A stretch of 64,000 nucleotides of DNA from assembly GCA_949825025.1 (NCBI GenBank), contig OX463780.1:40404979-40468978 (forward strand). Reading direction: 5' to 3'. Under the pieces are notes generated by a model. The model did not search any database. It saw only the letters and a list, made by a program, of their open reading frames with translations, and was not told the origin of the DNA. Source of the DNA: Siphlonurus alternatus. Its lineage: Eukaryota; Arthropoda; Insecta; Ephemeroptera; Siphlonuridae. Each line of letters starts with the position of its first letter. Position 1 is the first letter of the stretch. Below are positions 14,583-25,747 of the stretch, one piece after another. A program made the position numbers and the translations under genes.

Positions 14583-15258
14583 ATGGAGTTTATCAACCTC
14601 AATTTTTTTTTTAATGCATTGCAGAAATGGATAGAGGGTATACAAAGTTATGCTACCCTGATTTTTTTCAGACTTTTTACAGCCTTATAGCTGGAAGTAT
14701 ATTTTTAAAAAATTATTGAAAGTCATTTTTGTGACGTCACGCGGCGGCAAGTCCTATCCTTTTCTTAAGGAGAGACGCCTCGTGACGTCACAAAAGGACT
14801 TTCAACAATTTTTAAAAAAATACTTCCAGTAATGTAAAAATGGACAACATACATGAAAATTTTTTATTGCAGAAATGAATAGAGGGTACCAAATTATGCT
14901 ACTCTGAATTCTTTCAGATTTTTTTGAGACCCAGAATTATTTTTAAATAATTATTGAAAGTGCGGCCACGCCCCCTGGAGGCGTCAATAGGCGTCCAGTC
15001 TCTATCCTTTTTATTAAGGCTGCAGGGGTGCCAACTGAAATCACAGGACTTTCAATAATTATTTAAAGATAGTTCCAGGTCTCAAAAAAATCTGAAAAAA
15101 TTTAGAGTAGCATAATTTGGTACCCTCTATTCATTTCTGCAATAAAATTCTTTCATGTATGTTGTCCATTCTGAACAAAATCAAGGTCAAGGTAGCATAA
15201 CTTTGCACCCTGTATCTATTTCTGCAATAAAAAAAAAAAATTGAGGTCGATACTCCAT
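14583..15258. mobile_element. CRE-bearing foldback MITE with a second copy nested in it
   Basis: Outer ends ATGGAGT and GATACTCCAT. Inner element 14840-15169 has ends ATGGACAACATACATGAAA. The outer element carries paired GTGACGTCAC-like sites; the inner core is GCGGCCACGCC. Both contain the family phrase ATTGCAGAAATGRATAGAGG. Confidence 0.8.
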
Positions 15259-16269
15259 TATGACACAATTCACAAGTATAACTTACTACTTATTAACATT
15301 ATTATAAAAAAAAGTGGATTCACGGAGTAGGGTGACGACAGACGTCCATCTTCCTATAGGCATGGCACGCATGCATCGGGGATACGAACCCCATCGCGCT
15401 GTTCTCGCTTTTTTTTGTATTTTTTTATATTAAATCATTAATAAAATATAATATACCCATATCCTCCTTCCTAAATTAAGCAATTCGTTGCCCTCACTAT
15501 ACCAGAGACCATGCAGATATTAAATTTATTTAATACTGACAAGATGATTTAAATTATTTTATATATTAAAAAATAATGAACTATGAAGGCTATATATGTA
15601 TTTATAATATCAATATTATTATACATACATAATAGAAAAAGATGTATGATAAATTTGTTGATCACGAATTGCGGCCGATCTCTATTTTGTCCACGAGTGT
15701 ATATATATATATATATATATTATTATACAGTGCCATGTGTAAACGAGTCTATAAAATAAAGCTGCATGGCAAATGGCAATTAAGGTGCGGCTTGCAAGTT
15801 GCAGCTTTAATAATATGTATATATATATATATACTATAGTTATATAGCATCGAAGCAACTTGCGACTAAAAGCTAGTGTCAGCCAACATCTGATCCTATA
15901 TAGCTAGGAATCTCGACTGACCAGTGGTGTTAAATGGGACTGGTCGTCCAGGCGCTGAAAACAGGTTATACCATTTTCTCGCTTCAACATACAGCGACCG
16001 ACCTCCAGCATGCCATAAAATAATAAGAAACTGCATGCATTTTACTATGTATACGATAGGTTAATTAATTTAACTTTTAAAATTATTTGAATTTTCAATA
16101 TTTTCTTCGAGTTATTGCTGGCATGTATATATTATAATGATTATTAATAATATGAATGGCTATAGCTCTTCCAATAATCAGTTATAACGTTAATTAACCC
16201 TTAAAGTGAAAAAGATTATTTTTCAACTTAATTGTGATCACAAAATACGTACTCTGCAACTGGTAAACG

Positions 16270-16578
16270 GAGAAAATACCCTTTGATAAAATACCCTCAG
16301 ATATAATGCCCAGACAAAATACCCTAGGACAAAATACCCTCAGACAATTTACCCTAGGACAAAATACCCTTGGATAATTTACCCTAGGACAAAATACCCT
16401 CGGACAATTAACCCTAGGACTAAATACCCTTGGATAAAATACCCTTGGATAAAATACCCTCAGACAAAATACCCATGGACAAAATACCCTTGGACGAAAT
16501 ACCCTCGGACAAAATACCCTTAGACGAAATACCCTTTGATGAAATACTCTTGGACAGAATACCCTCAGACAATTTACC
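16270..16578. repeat. 18-bp minisatellite, left end
   Basis: About 17 units of the pattern GACAAAATACCCTNG, drifting in the two bases after CCCT. Open in several frames only because 18 is a multiple of three. Confidence 0.9.
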
Positions 16579-17083
16579 ATATAATCCATATATTATAATA
16601 TATAACAGCATCTTAGGTATTTCGTAGAATGATAAAAATTATACCTACATCATGCAAACATTTTGCACACATGTATTGTATATACACTGTACAGTACAGT
16701 ATTAATATTATTATTATTAAAGGGACAGGGTACAATAATTTTCATGTTGCATAAAAAGTTTCCTATTGATATAATAAAATTAAAAATATAATGTGTCAAT
16801 TGCCCCAAAATACCAACCAACCAACCAAAATTAAAAATATATGATATTTCGGGTTTCAACAGTACCAATAATTTTAATCATAAGTTTATGATTATAATAT
16901 CTATATAATTTATAATATGTTATTGCGAATTGCCCATGAAAAAGGTAAAATAAATTTCACTGAATCCTGCGCATGATACTTTCACAGAATAATTTATTTT
17001 TTTATACGTTTAGTTGTAGAGTATAATAATTAAATATTTAGCATCTTTTAATTATTTTATTATTTATCATGTTATTTTTTTAA

Positions 17084-17466
17084 GGGTAAGATAACACGAA
17101 GAATCGATTATTGTAGTCCCATTTGATTAACATGTAAATCTTAGCAACCTCATAATAATTCTGATTTTTTTTTTAGATACAGTTTTTGGCACAAAAAGAA
17201 TATGGAAAAAATTTCAAAACGATCGGACGATCCAATTTTTTTAAACGATTTTTTTAAATTTTTAGTATAGGGCTTTCCCATGGAGACCTAAACTAAGAAA
17301 ATAATTTAAAAAAATTGGATCGTCCGATTGTTTTGAAATTTTTTCCATATTTTTTTGGTGCCAAGTATTGTCTCTCAAAAAACATTCAGAATCATTATGA
17401 GGTTGCTAAGGTATACATGTTAATCAAATGGGACTACAACAATCGATTGTTCGTGTTATCTTACCC
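17084..17466. mobile_element. TTAA-type MITE, family 1, copy 1
   Basis: Flanked by TTAA at 17080-17083 and 17467-17470; inverted ends GGGTAAGATAACACGAA. The arms, including TTGGATCGTCCGAT, pair over most of the length. TTAA targets are used by piggyBac and Kolobok elements. Confidence 0.85.
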
Positions 17467-18511
17467 TTAATGTAGGTTAATTTGGGTGCAATAAATTTGA
17501 GCCAACCCAGACAAAAAGGACTTTGGGGGGGGGGGGAAATAAGTAAATGTAAATGAATTAACAGGGGAGACTAAATAAAACATCGCATAATTATTATAAT
17601 ATAATTATTTTACAATGAATGTATTAATGCATTTTTTTCATTATTTTTTAATAAAGAGCAAAAACAAAACAAAAAGTAAGAATGAAAAATCGTCACCTCA
17701 TGAATAGAAGAAAACATTGCTTCCCCACCCAATTTTTTACGTATTAACATAATGTTACATTGAAAGGTCGACAAGAGATACATTGCTTTTTGCAGTATAG
17801 AATGTTCTATAAACTTACTCATGGAAACCAGTTATAAAATTAAATGTTCATAATGGTTTTAAAATTTATGTTGTCACGGGTAACAACCAGCACAAAGCAT
17901 GATAGTAAAATACGTATTGCTATTTCAGTTATTTATTTGTTATTTTATTGTACAAAATCATTATTTACCAGAAAAAATTATATTTAATTCACATTTTTAA
18001 TGATGAAAAGAAATTTTATATTTTTGAAGATATAGAATTACATGTACACATGGTACATTATAAAATTATCTTAAAAAGTATTTAGTTGTGTTAAAAAGCC
18101 TTTATAACTTCTTAATGCATATTAGTGACTTAAAAATATTGAGACACCGGGGAAAAAAAATCATATACTTCTTTCTTACCGAACTTTTAGTTATATAATT
18201 TTGACAAAAAGACCAGACTACGGAGCCGGCCCCGTTAGGAAAAAACGAGCATTGATGTGTATAGTATATTAAAAGATATTTAAGTGAGACGGCTATATAT
18301 GAACGAACTGAACACGAGTGGGGACATGCATTTTTACCCAAGCGTTTTGGAATTGAGATTCATATATCTATTATATATTATTCAAAACGATGATTATTCT
18401 TTGAATGAGCTAGTTTATGAATGTATTGCAAATGAAATATTCCAATATTTTCAAAAATGTGAATTTCTCGCCCTAAATTGAAACTGAAATTTTTCCCAAC
18501 CTCAAAGTGAT

Positions 18512-18750
18512 GGGTATTTTATCCGAGGGTATTTTGTCCAAGGGTATTTTGTCTGAGGGTATTTTGTCCAAGGGTATTTTGTCCAAGGGTATTTTGTCTA
18601 AGGGTATTTTGTCCAAGGGTTAATTGTCTACGGGTATTTTGTCCAAGGGTTAATTGTCCGAGGGTATTTTGTCCAAGGGTATTTTGTCCTAGGGTATTTT
18701 GTCTGGGTATTATATCGGAGGGTATTTTATCAAAGGGTATTTTATCCGTG
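18512..18750. repeat. 18-bp minisatellite, right end (inverted)
   Basis: About 13 units of GGGTATTTTGTCCNAGG, the complement of the left-end unit. Confidence 0.9.
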
Positions 18751-18825
18751 ATTCTCTGCAACTACACCAACTATAAAATAATATATTGAGTATCATGCGC
18801 ATGACCTAGATCTGCATTTATGATA

Positions 18826-19427
18826 TGTCCAATGTTAAAAAACAATCCCTCACACCTCACACGAAAATTATGAAAAAAAAAAAAATAAATAAAATTTTCT
18901 CCTCTACATGCCCTATCAGTCGTCGCTATAAAATATCAGGTATACAAATACGAGCTAGTTTTTGAGTTATGAATTTTTAAAGTTGACTAATTTAACATGG
19001 AAGTTCCATATTTCTCCATGTTAAAGTAGTCAACTTTAAAAAATCATAAAGGTGCTTTCACATATTCGAAAATTGCTACGGATTCCGTAGAAATGCCGTA
19101 AACCTTTCACATATCTTCGTTCATCTGCGGCTGCTGCGGCGGAAAGTCATGTGAATGCCGTAACAAAATCAAGATGAGCCGAGCAGCAGATCGCGATCCC
19201 TACGGCGTAATCAACATGCACAACATTTGCTACGTACGGCGTGTTTCCGTAGCAATTTTCGATTATGTGAGAGCATAAACTAGCTCGTATTTTTTGTACA
19301 CTTGATATTTTAGCTACTGATAGGGGGTGTGGAGGAGAACGTTTTAATTTTTTTTTTTTCATAATTTTCGTATTCATGAGTTTTTTTTTTTTTTTTTTTA
19401 ACATTAGCGGCGTTATCTTACCCTTAA
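18826..19427. mobile_element. TTAA-type MITE, family 2, split by a second MITE
   Basis: The interior matches 21550-21792 and the right end is GGCGTTATCTTACCCTTAA at 19409-19427. The left terminus is eroded. A Harbinger-like MITE interrupts it at 19050-19273. Confidence 0.75.
19050..19273. mobile_element. Harbinger-like MITE (copy 1)
   Basis: Starts AGGTGCTTTCACATATTCG, ends TTCGATTATGTGAGAGCA, with TAA on each side (19047-19049, 19274-19276). Its terminal CCT is lost on the right. Inserted in the MITE at 18826-19427. Confidence 0.78.
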
Positions 19428-19445
19428 TTAAACATGAGGCGCGAC

Positions 19446-19670
19446 GTAGTGCCTAATTTTGCCACCAAACAGATCGAGCAGAGAACGTAACGGAACGCAA
19501 TGTCATATATTGTTGACGCTATAATAAGGTAACCGTTTCAACTTCATATAAGTTAACTCTCATTTTCCATAAGTTAACATGTATTAACAACCGTCCCATG
19601 TTTTTGTTTTTTTTTCCTTTCACGAGACAGACATTACGACACAACATGCATATATGGCAAATACTTTGTT
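19446..19670. repeat. Dispersed repeat of unknown class, copy 1
   Basis: Contains GTAGTGCCTAATTTTGCCAC, GGTAACCGTTTCAACTT and CAACCGTCCCATGTTTTT in the same order as at 44430-44655. No inverted ends or coding frame seen. Confidence 0.7.
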
Positions 19671-22600
19671 TATGCACATGATGAGCAAAATACAAGAAAT
19701 GTTAAAAATAACACTCCCTAAATGTGGTGTAGACTGGAAATATATAAAAATGGTCCCTTTTTGAGCTGCCTAAATCTTTATAAGCTCCCTCTCTCAGTGA
19801 AGTGTATAAAAAATATTAATATAATTTTAAAATAAATGTGAAAAAGCTGCTACAAGATAAGTGTTAATTTTTACAGTGTACGTGTTAAAGCATATTATGA
19901 CTGATTTTATTAATAAGTCATGAGAAGAAAATTAATGACATGGACTGATTCATTAATGAACATTTCCTAACACTGCATGCTCTTTATTGACTTGTTTTAC
20001 ATAAACCCCAACAATTAAATGTTATATTGTATTATATGACACTCTGATTGTAGGAAAAAGAAAAGAATTTTATTCACGTAATTCTAAATATTCTAAATTT
20101 AACAATTAAAGGAATTAAGCAATATTATATAATGTAATTATTATATATTATAGTGTATCTGCATACACTCGCGCAAAAGACAAAAAAATATCTCAAATTA
20201 TCCATATTTTTGTGTTGATTTTTCCGCTTTTAACATCCAATTATTAACAAATTTATATATAAACTTCAAAATTAAATTTGGTCTGTATCTTAAATTTGTT
20301 ATTTAAGAATTAAAAATGAATTCTCCTCGTTCTCCTTGACCGCGCGGGCTGTGCATGGTCTTCTCAACCCTCGGTTATAAATTTAAGTTGATCATCAGGG
20401 AGGGGTGAATTATATAACCAATCACAATTTTATTGTTCTTCTCTAATATAATTAATTATATAACTCTTTCAGCTCCGTCCTCATTATCCTCATATATGTT
20501 TAATAAAAACAATGCTGGAATGCTGCTTAATTACTATTATTATATACGCACATTATAATATTATCATACATTAATTAATATAATTTAATAATATATTATA
20601 TTAATATACATAAAAGTAAATATAATTAGATATAACTTATATCATATGCGTGTAATTTTCACGATCGAATCATGCATGATCATCGCGCATATAATATATA
20701 TATTATAATTTAAATGCACGATATTAATCCACCTATTCCCGCGAAATAAAAACGGAAAGCAAACCAAAGCAAACTACATCCTTACGCCATCTACCAGCAG
20801 TATTAAAAAATAGCATCTATACTTACTGCGGTAAACTGCGATTTGAAATTTTGATCTGCTGGATCACAGCAAAGTTTGGGATCACAGGGTCTCTGGCTGG
20901 ATCCAACGCCATATGCACCTCCATATATTGGCTGGTTCCTCTTCGTCTGGGTGTCTGCATGGGTTGTGGAACTTGTGGATTGAAACAGTCAATTGAAAGT
21001 TTTTATTTTTGCCACCGGCCGTCAACTTTATAATTATTCGGTAATAAATAATATATGTACGAGTAACTATAAATCACCGTATAGCGGATTAGCGGTACAT
21101 ATTTTAGAGATCTCATATATAATTATGAGCCCTTTTTTATTATTTATAAATCACTGCAATATGTGTAAGTGTTACATGCATAATGGCAGTAAAATATTGA
21201 TCATATATTAATTTCCTCTCACAAAAGTCATAGTCAATGTTGAACATATTATAATATAAATAAAATAAATTTATAATAAATTATATATATTCTATATATT
21301 TTATATATATATATACATAATTGACCATGCATATAATTAAATTAAGGATATATAGTCCTTCATCCACTTTTTATAATTAAAATCACAATTTAACAGATAT
21401 TCATTTTAAATGTTTTTATATATAGTATTGCATTCGCTATTATTTTAAGCCCCGTTTTTCCGTAATTACATACACATATTTTTCAAAATATGACGTACAT
21501 TACTTATGGGAATATTATAACATGTGAACCATGGCAATGATGGGGTTAAGGGTAAGATAACGCCACCAATGTTAAAAAAAAATCCCTCACACAAAAATTC
21601 TGAAAAAAATTTAAAATGTTCTCCTCTACACCCCCCATCAGTAGCTAAAATATCAGGTATACAAATACGATCTAGTTTTTGAGTTATTAATAATTTTTAA
21701 AGTTGACTAATTTAACATGGGAGTTCCATTTCTCTATGTTAAAGTAGTCAACTTTAAAAATTAATAACTCAAAAACTGGCGTTATCTTACCCTTAAAATA
21801 AAAAGTTCAGAAACAATTTGAAACAATATGATTTTTTTAAAATCTGTTTCTGTGAGATAAAAAAATGTCAAAACATTCATAATAAAAATATTACATTGCA
21901 ACATAATGAGGGTTTATATTTTATTGAGGGTGATTTTTACCATTATTTTAATTATATAATTAGATTCAACACCTCATCTTGAAACCCTTAGGAAAAAATA
22001 TTGATCCATGCAGCTAAATCAGAGAATTCTGATTTAAAACCCTAATATTTTCAGATTCCCACAATTAAGCAATGTTAGATCATGGAGGAAATATAGAGGA
22101 AATATATTATCCTTGGTTAGATTTTGGAAAAATGCGAGACACAGGAAAATGATTATTGACAACCAATAATTTTTAACAATTTTGAAAAATTGAAGGAGTT
22201 CCACAAAACATATCAGCAATATGTTTTAAAATTTCATAAATTTATTTGCCAAGTTCAGAGCAATTAATGCTAGCTCAAAAATTAACTAAATATTTAAACA
22301 CTGTTTTAAATTTATAATTAATATATATATTATACTGTATATATATAATTATATATACACACACACATTGGATAGTAGAAATAAATGCAATTGAAGTGTA
22401 TGTTTTTAACATTGATCATGTATAATTTACATGTATTTCATAATGACAATAATGTATACATAATTATGTATCACAAAATAATAATAAATATTACTATATA
22501 TTTACCACAAAATTAAGGAATAGTGATTTATACATTTGTGATAATTAACTGAGTTATTCACATCACATATAATTATAAAGAAGAAAACCACTCAAGACTC

Positions 22601-23209
22601 ACCAAAGTTAATACACTATTGTTTAATTATAATTTAGAATTATAACACATAAAGGAACATTTGATATGCAATATTTTGCACTAACAAAGTTAAGTAACAA
22701 AATAAAATCAAAGGAACATACTGCAGCTATATTGTAGACATATTCTTGAGCCACGTACAGTTAAAAAAAAAATCAGAAAAGCAAGGATGAATTTATTCCT
22801 TCAGTCCTTGTTTTTTTTTTTTTTTTTTTTTTTTTAACACAGAGAGGGGAATGGGGAATATTCTTTTCTCCTTTGAGAATTCACTACTGTAAACAAATGA
22901 GTCTACATCATATATACTGGACAAAATAAATTAAAATTTGAAAACCATACACAGTAGTAATATAATGCATTATATACAATAATTTATAATACAAATAAAA
23001 TAAATTTTCAAGTAAAATACTGTGCATGAAAATTTTCAAATTAAGTGCAAGAAAAACAGAACTATTTGTGCAATGTACAAACACATCACAAAATCTTAAA
23101 TTTAGACACTTTACAATGTAAGAAAACATTTATTGCAACCATGTTTCTTTATACACACATTATTAATTAAACTGACACATTGATTGTTTTTTTCCTACAG
23201 CTATTTGTG
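19671..23209. other. Gene-free AT-rich DNA
   Basis: Apart from the TTAA-type MITE at 21550, I see nothing beyond AT-rich sequence and short homopolymers (T run at 22809-22833). Confidence 0.55.
21550..21792. mobile_element. TTAA-type MITE, family 2
   Basis: Flanked by TTAA at 21546 and 21793; inverted ends GGGTAAGATAACGCCA. The first 12 bases equal family 1 but the interior differs (AAAGTTGACTAATTTAACAT and complement), so two families share one end signal. Confidence 0.82.
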
Positions 23210-23217
23210 TGGTCCTC

Positions 23218-23372
23218 CAGGAGCGGATCCAGAAAAAAGTTTTGTGGGGTGCCCTCTTCGTAAGGCCAATGTTAAAAAAAGATTTTGGAGCGGGGGAAAT
23301 TCCTATCTTGCTCATGTTAAATCCAAAATTTCGGGGGATGCCCAGGCTGCACCCACCCTGGATCCGCGCCTG
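23218..23372. mobile_element. hAT-like MITE (complete)
   Basis: Inverted ends CAGGAGCGGATCCAG and CTGGATCCGCGCCTG; TGGTCCTC on both sides (23210-23217 and 23373-23380) is an exact 8-bp target duplication. 155 bp, no coding capacity. Interior marker ATGTTAAATCCAAAATTTCG. Confidence 0.9.
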
Positions 23373-23770
23373 TGGTCCTCTGCAGTTGGGCAGTCATCTG
23401 CTCTCATGAGCTGTCACTGTTAATGACATGCAATGGATTGTATCGGTTGTCTACATTTCTACTGACTGCATGGACACACCCATAACGAAGCAAATATTAA
23501 AAACCTATCTTCACAACGGCCTTATATCTTAATTTCTGATATGGCATTGAAAATAAGACTAAAAATACTATGGCTGCATGGAGTATTAACATAAAACTGA
23601 AGCTAGTTATATATAAATAACAATTAGTTCAGCACTTAAATTAGTATGATCTAGATTAACAAAACAAAATAAACAATAAATGGTAACGAAATTATAATTT
23701 TACAGTTGGTTGCTGTAAAAAAAAGTTACTATTGACGCTTCAATCAACGTCTCTCATTTGATTGATTAAA

Positions 23771-24921
23771 TTACTCTTCCATCTCAAAGAGCGGAGAGCT
23801 AGACCTGAAGAAGTCAAGGTTCTCACTGGACAGCTGGGTCAGTTGCTCCTGAATGACTCCACCACAGAGAGGAGGGGAGGGAACATCTTGCTGGACCACA
23901 CTGTTGGGAGACAAATTCTCAAGCTGCTGAGGCTCTTGGGTCAAGCCCTCACTGCCACAAAGTACCTGCAAGCTGTCAATGCCTTGCCCAGAGTTGCTAG
24001 CTTTCTCAGTATTCAATTCAGTGTCAGCAGAACCCTCTTGCTTGTTGGAAATATCACCACTATAATCAGTATTACTCAATACTTGGCTTATAGCATTAGT
24101 GGCGACCCGTTTCAGCTTGGGTGCTACGAATGAAGCCAATTTTCTCTTTTTTGGCTTTAAGTCATCAACATCACTGATATCACGATTTTCTTCCCCTTCT
24201 TCAGACTTAGGCTTAGTGATAACATCAATTTTCTCAGCTTGTTTTTCAGGGCTGGAATAAGGCTTGCTTTCAGGGTTTTCTTGCTTATTTTTAGAGTTAA
24301 GCTTCTTTTTTGATGAGGAGAGTGAGTTTCGTTCCTGTGCAGCATTAGAGATTCTGTCTTTTAAGGGTGCATTAAACTTGGAGATTTTGTTCTTCTTGAC
24401 TGACACTTGAAGGTTAGGTTTACCATTGGATTGTCCTTTCTTGTCAAACGTTTCTTCTTTTACTTTAGATTTCTCATTATTTACAGACTTTTCACTATCA
24501 CAGACTTTAACTTTGCCAGTCTTTGATGCTGAAAACTTGACTTCTTTTTTCTTTTCAACAGTCAAGTTTGGTTTACCTACAGGATTCCCTTTTGTTGTGT
24601 CAGATTGAACACTGGGGATACAATCTTCGGAAGCACTGAAGGTGGAGGCAAGAGCCACATCAGCCTTCTTAGCCTGCCTCTTTACTATTAAGTTGGGTTT
24701 CTTAATTAGTGATTTAGGATTTATCTTCTCTTTGTTGGGTTTTGTCTTATTACAGGGTACTTTTTTCAGGTTTTGCTTGGCTCTTTTGCCAACTACTTTG
24801 GCTTGCTTGGAAGGCTCACTATCTGTGTCAGAGCTAGAGTAATTTTTGTTGATATTCTTAACTTCTTTCTGAGTATCAGGCTGTTGGGTCTTTCTTGGTA
24901 TCTTCTTGACAGGTTCTTCAT
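23771..24921 (-). CDS. ZCWPW1: ZCWPW1 last coding exon (low-complexity C-terminal tail)
   Basis: 1151 nt after acceptor TTATTTTTTAG; TAA stop at 23771-23773. Two bases complete an Asp codon, then 382 residues follow. It is Lys/Ser/Asn/Glu-rich with repeated basic clusters (KKPNLIVKRQAKKA, PKKRKLASF) that look like nuclear-localisation signals. It ends with ENLDFFRSSSPLFEMEE. Vertebrate ZCWPW1 also ends in a disordered tail with an acidic, phenylalanine-containing terminus. No enzymatic domain. Confidence 0.85.
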
Positions 24922-25660
24922 CTAAAAAATAAGGAAATAGCTAATAATTATAACAATGCATATATAATTAAGTCCTATATATAGAGGTATTATATAATAT
25001 CGGATGCTTCTTTGGAGAAAGAGCCTGTTTGCATTTTCCGGAACTTTACAAAATGACAGGTTTGCATGTTCAATAAGGTTGTAAACAACATTAACAAAAA
25101 GGATGAAAAGAAAACTTTGGTTCTATTACAAAAGCAATAATTAAGCCTATTATTTTGTTAAGTTCCGGAAAACACAAACCTACATAAATATGGTGCATTT
25201 TCTGCGGACCCTTCGATATATACTTATTAATTAATAGAGTATATTATATAAATTCTGCAATAATTTTTATTTATATATAATCTATCTCAATCAATCAAAA
25301 GCATGGCATTAGGCATTATCCGCAGTATACTAAATTTTGAGGTTCCAGAAATGTCAATATATTAAACCTATAATTTATTTAATATTGACACAGCACTTAA
25401 GGGTAAGATAACACGAAACATTGATTGTAGTAGTCCCATTTGATTAACATGTAAACCTTAGCAACCTCAATAATAATTTTGTTTTTTTTTTGTTTTTGTT
25501 TTTTATCTAGAGACAGTCCTTGGCACCAAAAAAATGTGAAAAAAATTTCAAAACAATCAGACGATCCAATTTTTTTAAATTAATTTTTTTAATTTTCAGT
25601 ATAGCTAGCTAGGGCTTAATGGGGTACTGACCGTTATTTGAGTTAGCAATACTAGTACAC

Positions 25661-25747
<87 letters not shown>

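Larger units (their letters stand above)
16262..18753. mobile_element. 2.5 kb element with inverted minisatellite ends
   Basis: Left end: 18-bp units AAAATACCCTNNGACA from 16270 to about 16578. Right end: the same units inverted, 18512-18750. The outer 100 bp or so correspond unit by unit, including the odd units TTTGAT and GATATAATNCCC, so they are true inverted ends. CTCTGCAACT lies directly outside both (16252-16261 and 18754-18763), a probable 10-bp target duplication, a length usual for Mutator-like elements. No transposase frame is visible. A TTAA-type MITE (17084-17466) is inserted within it. Confidence 0.75.

Noticed and set aside
15371..15412. Box B-like GGGTTCGTATCCCC on the minus strand
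   Set aside because: No box A at a suitable distance and no tRNA fold; probably chance.
16194..16589. 131-residue minus-strand repeat ORF (and the plus-strand one overlapping it)
   Set aside because: Product of the 18-bp minisatellite, open in several frames on both strands.
23762..24133. 123-residue plus-strand ORF
   Set aside because: Antisense shadow of the ZCWPW1 last coding exon.
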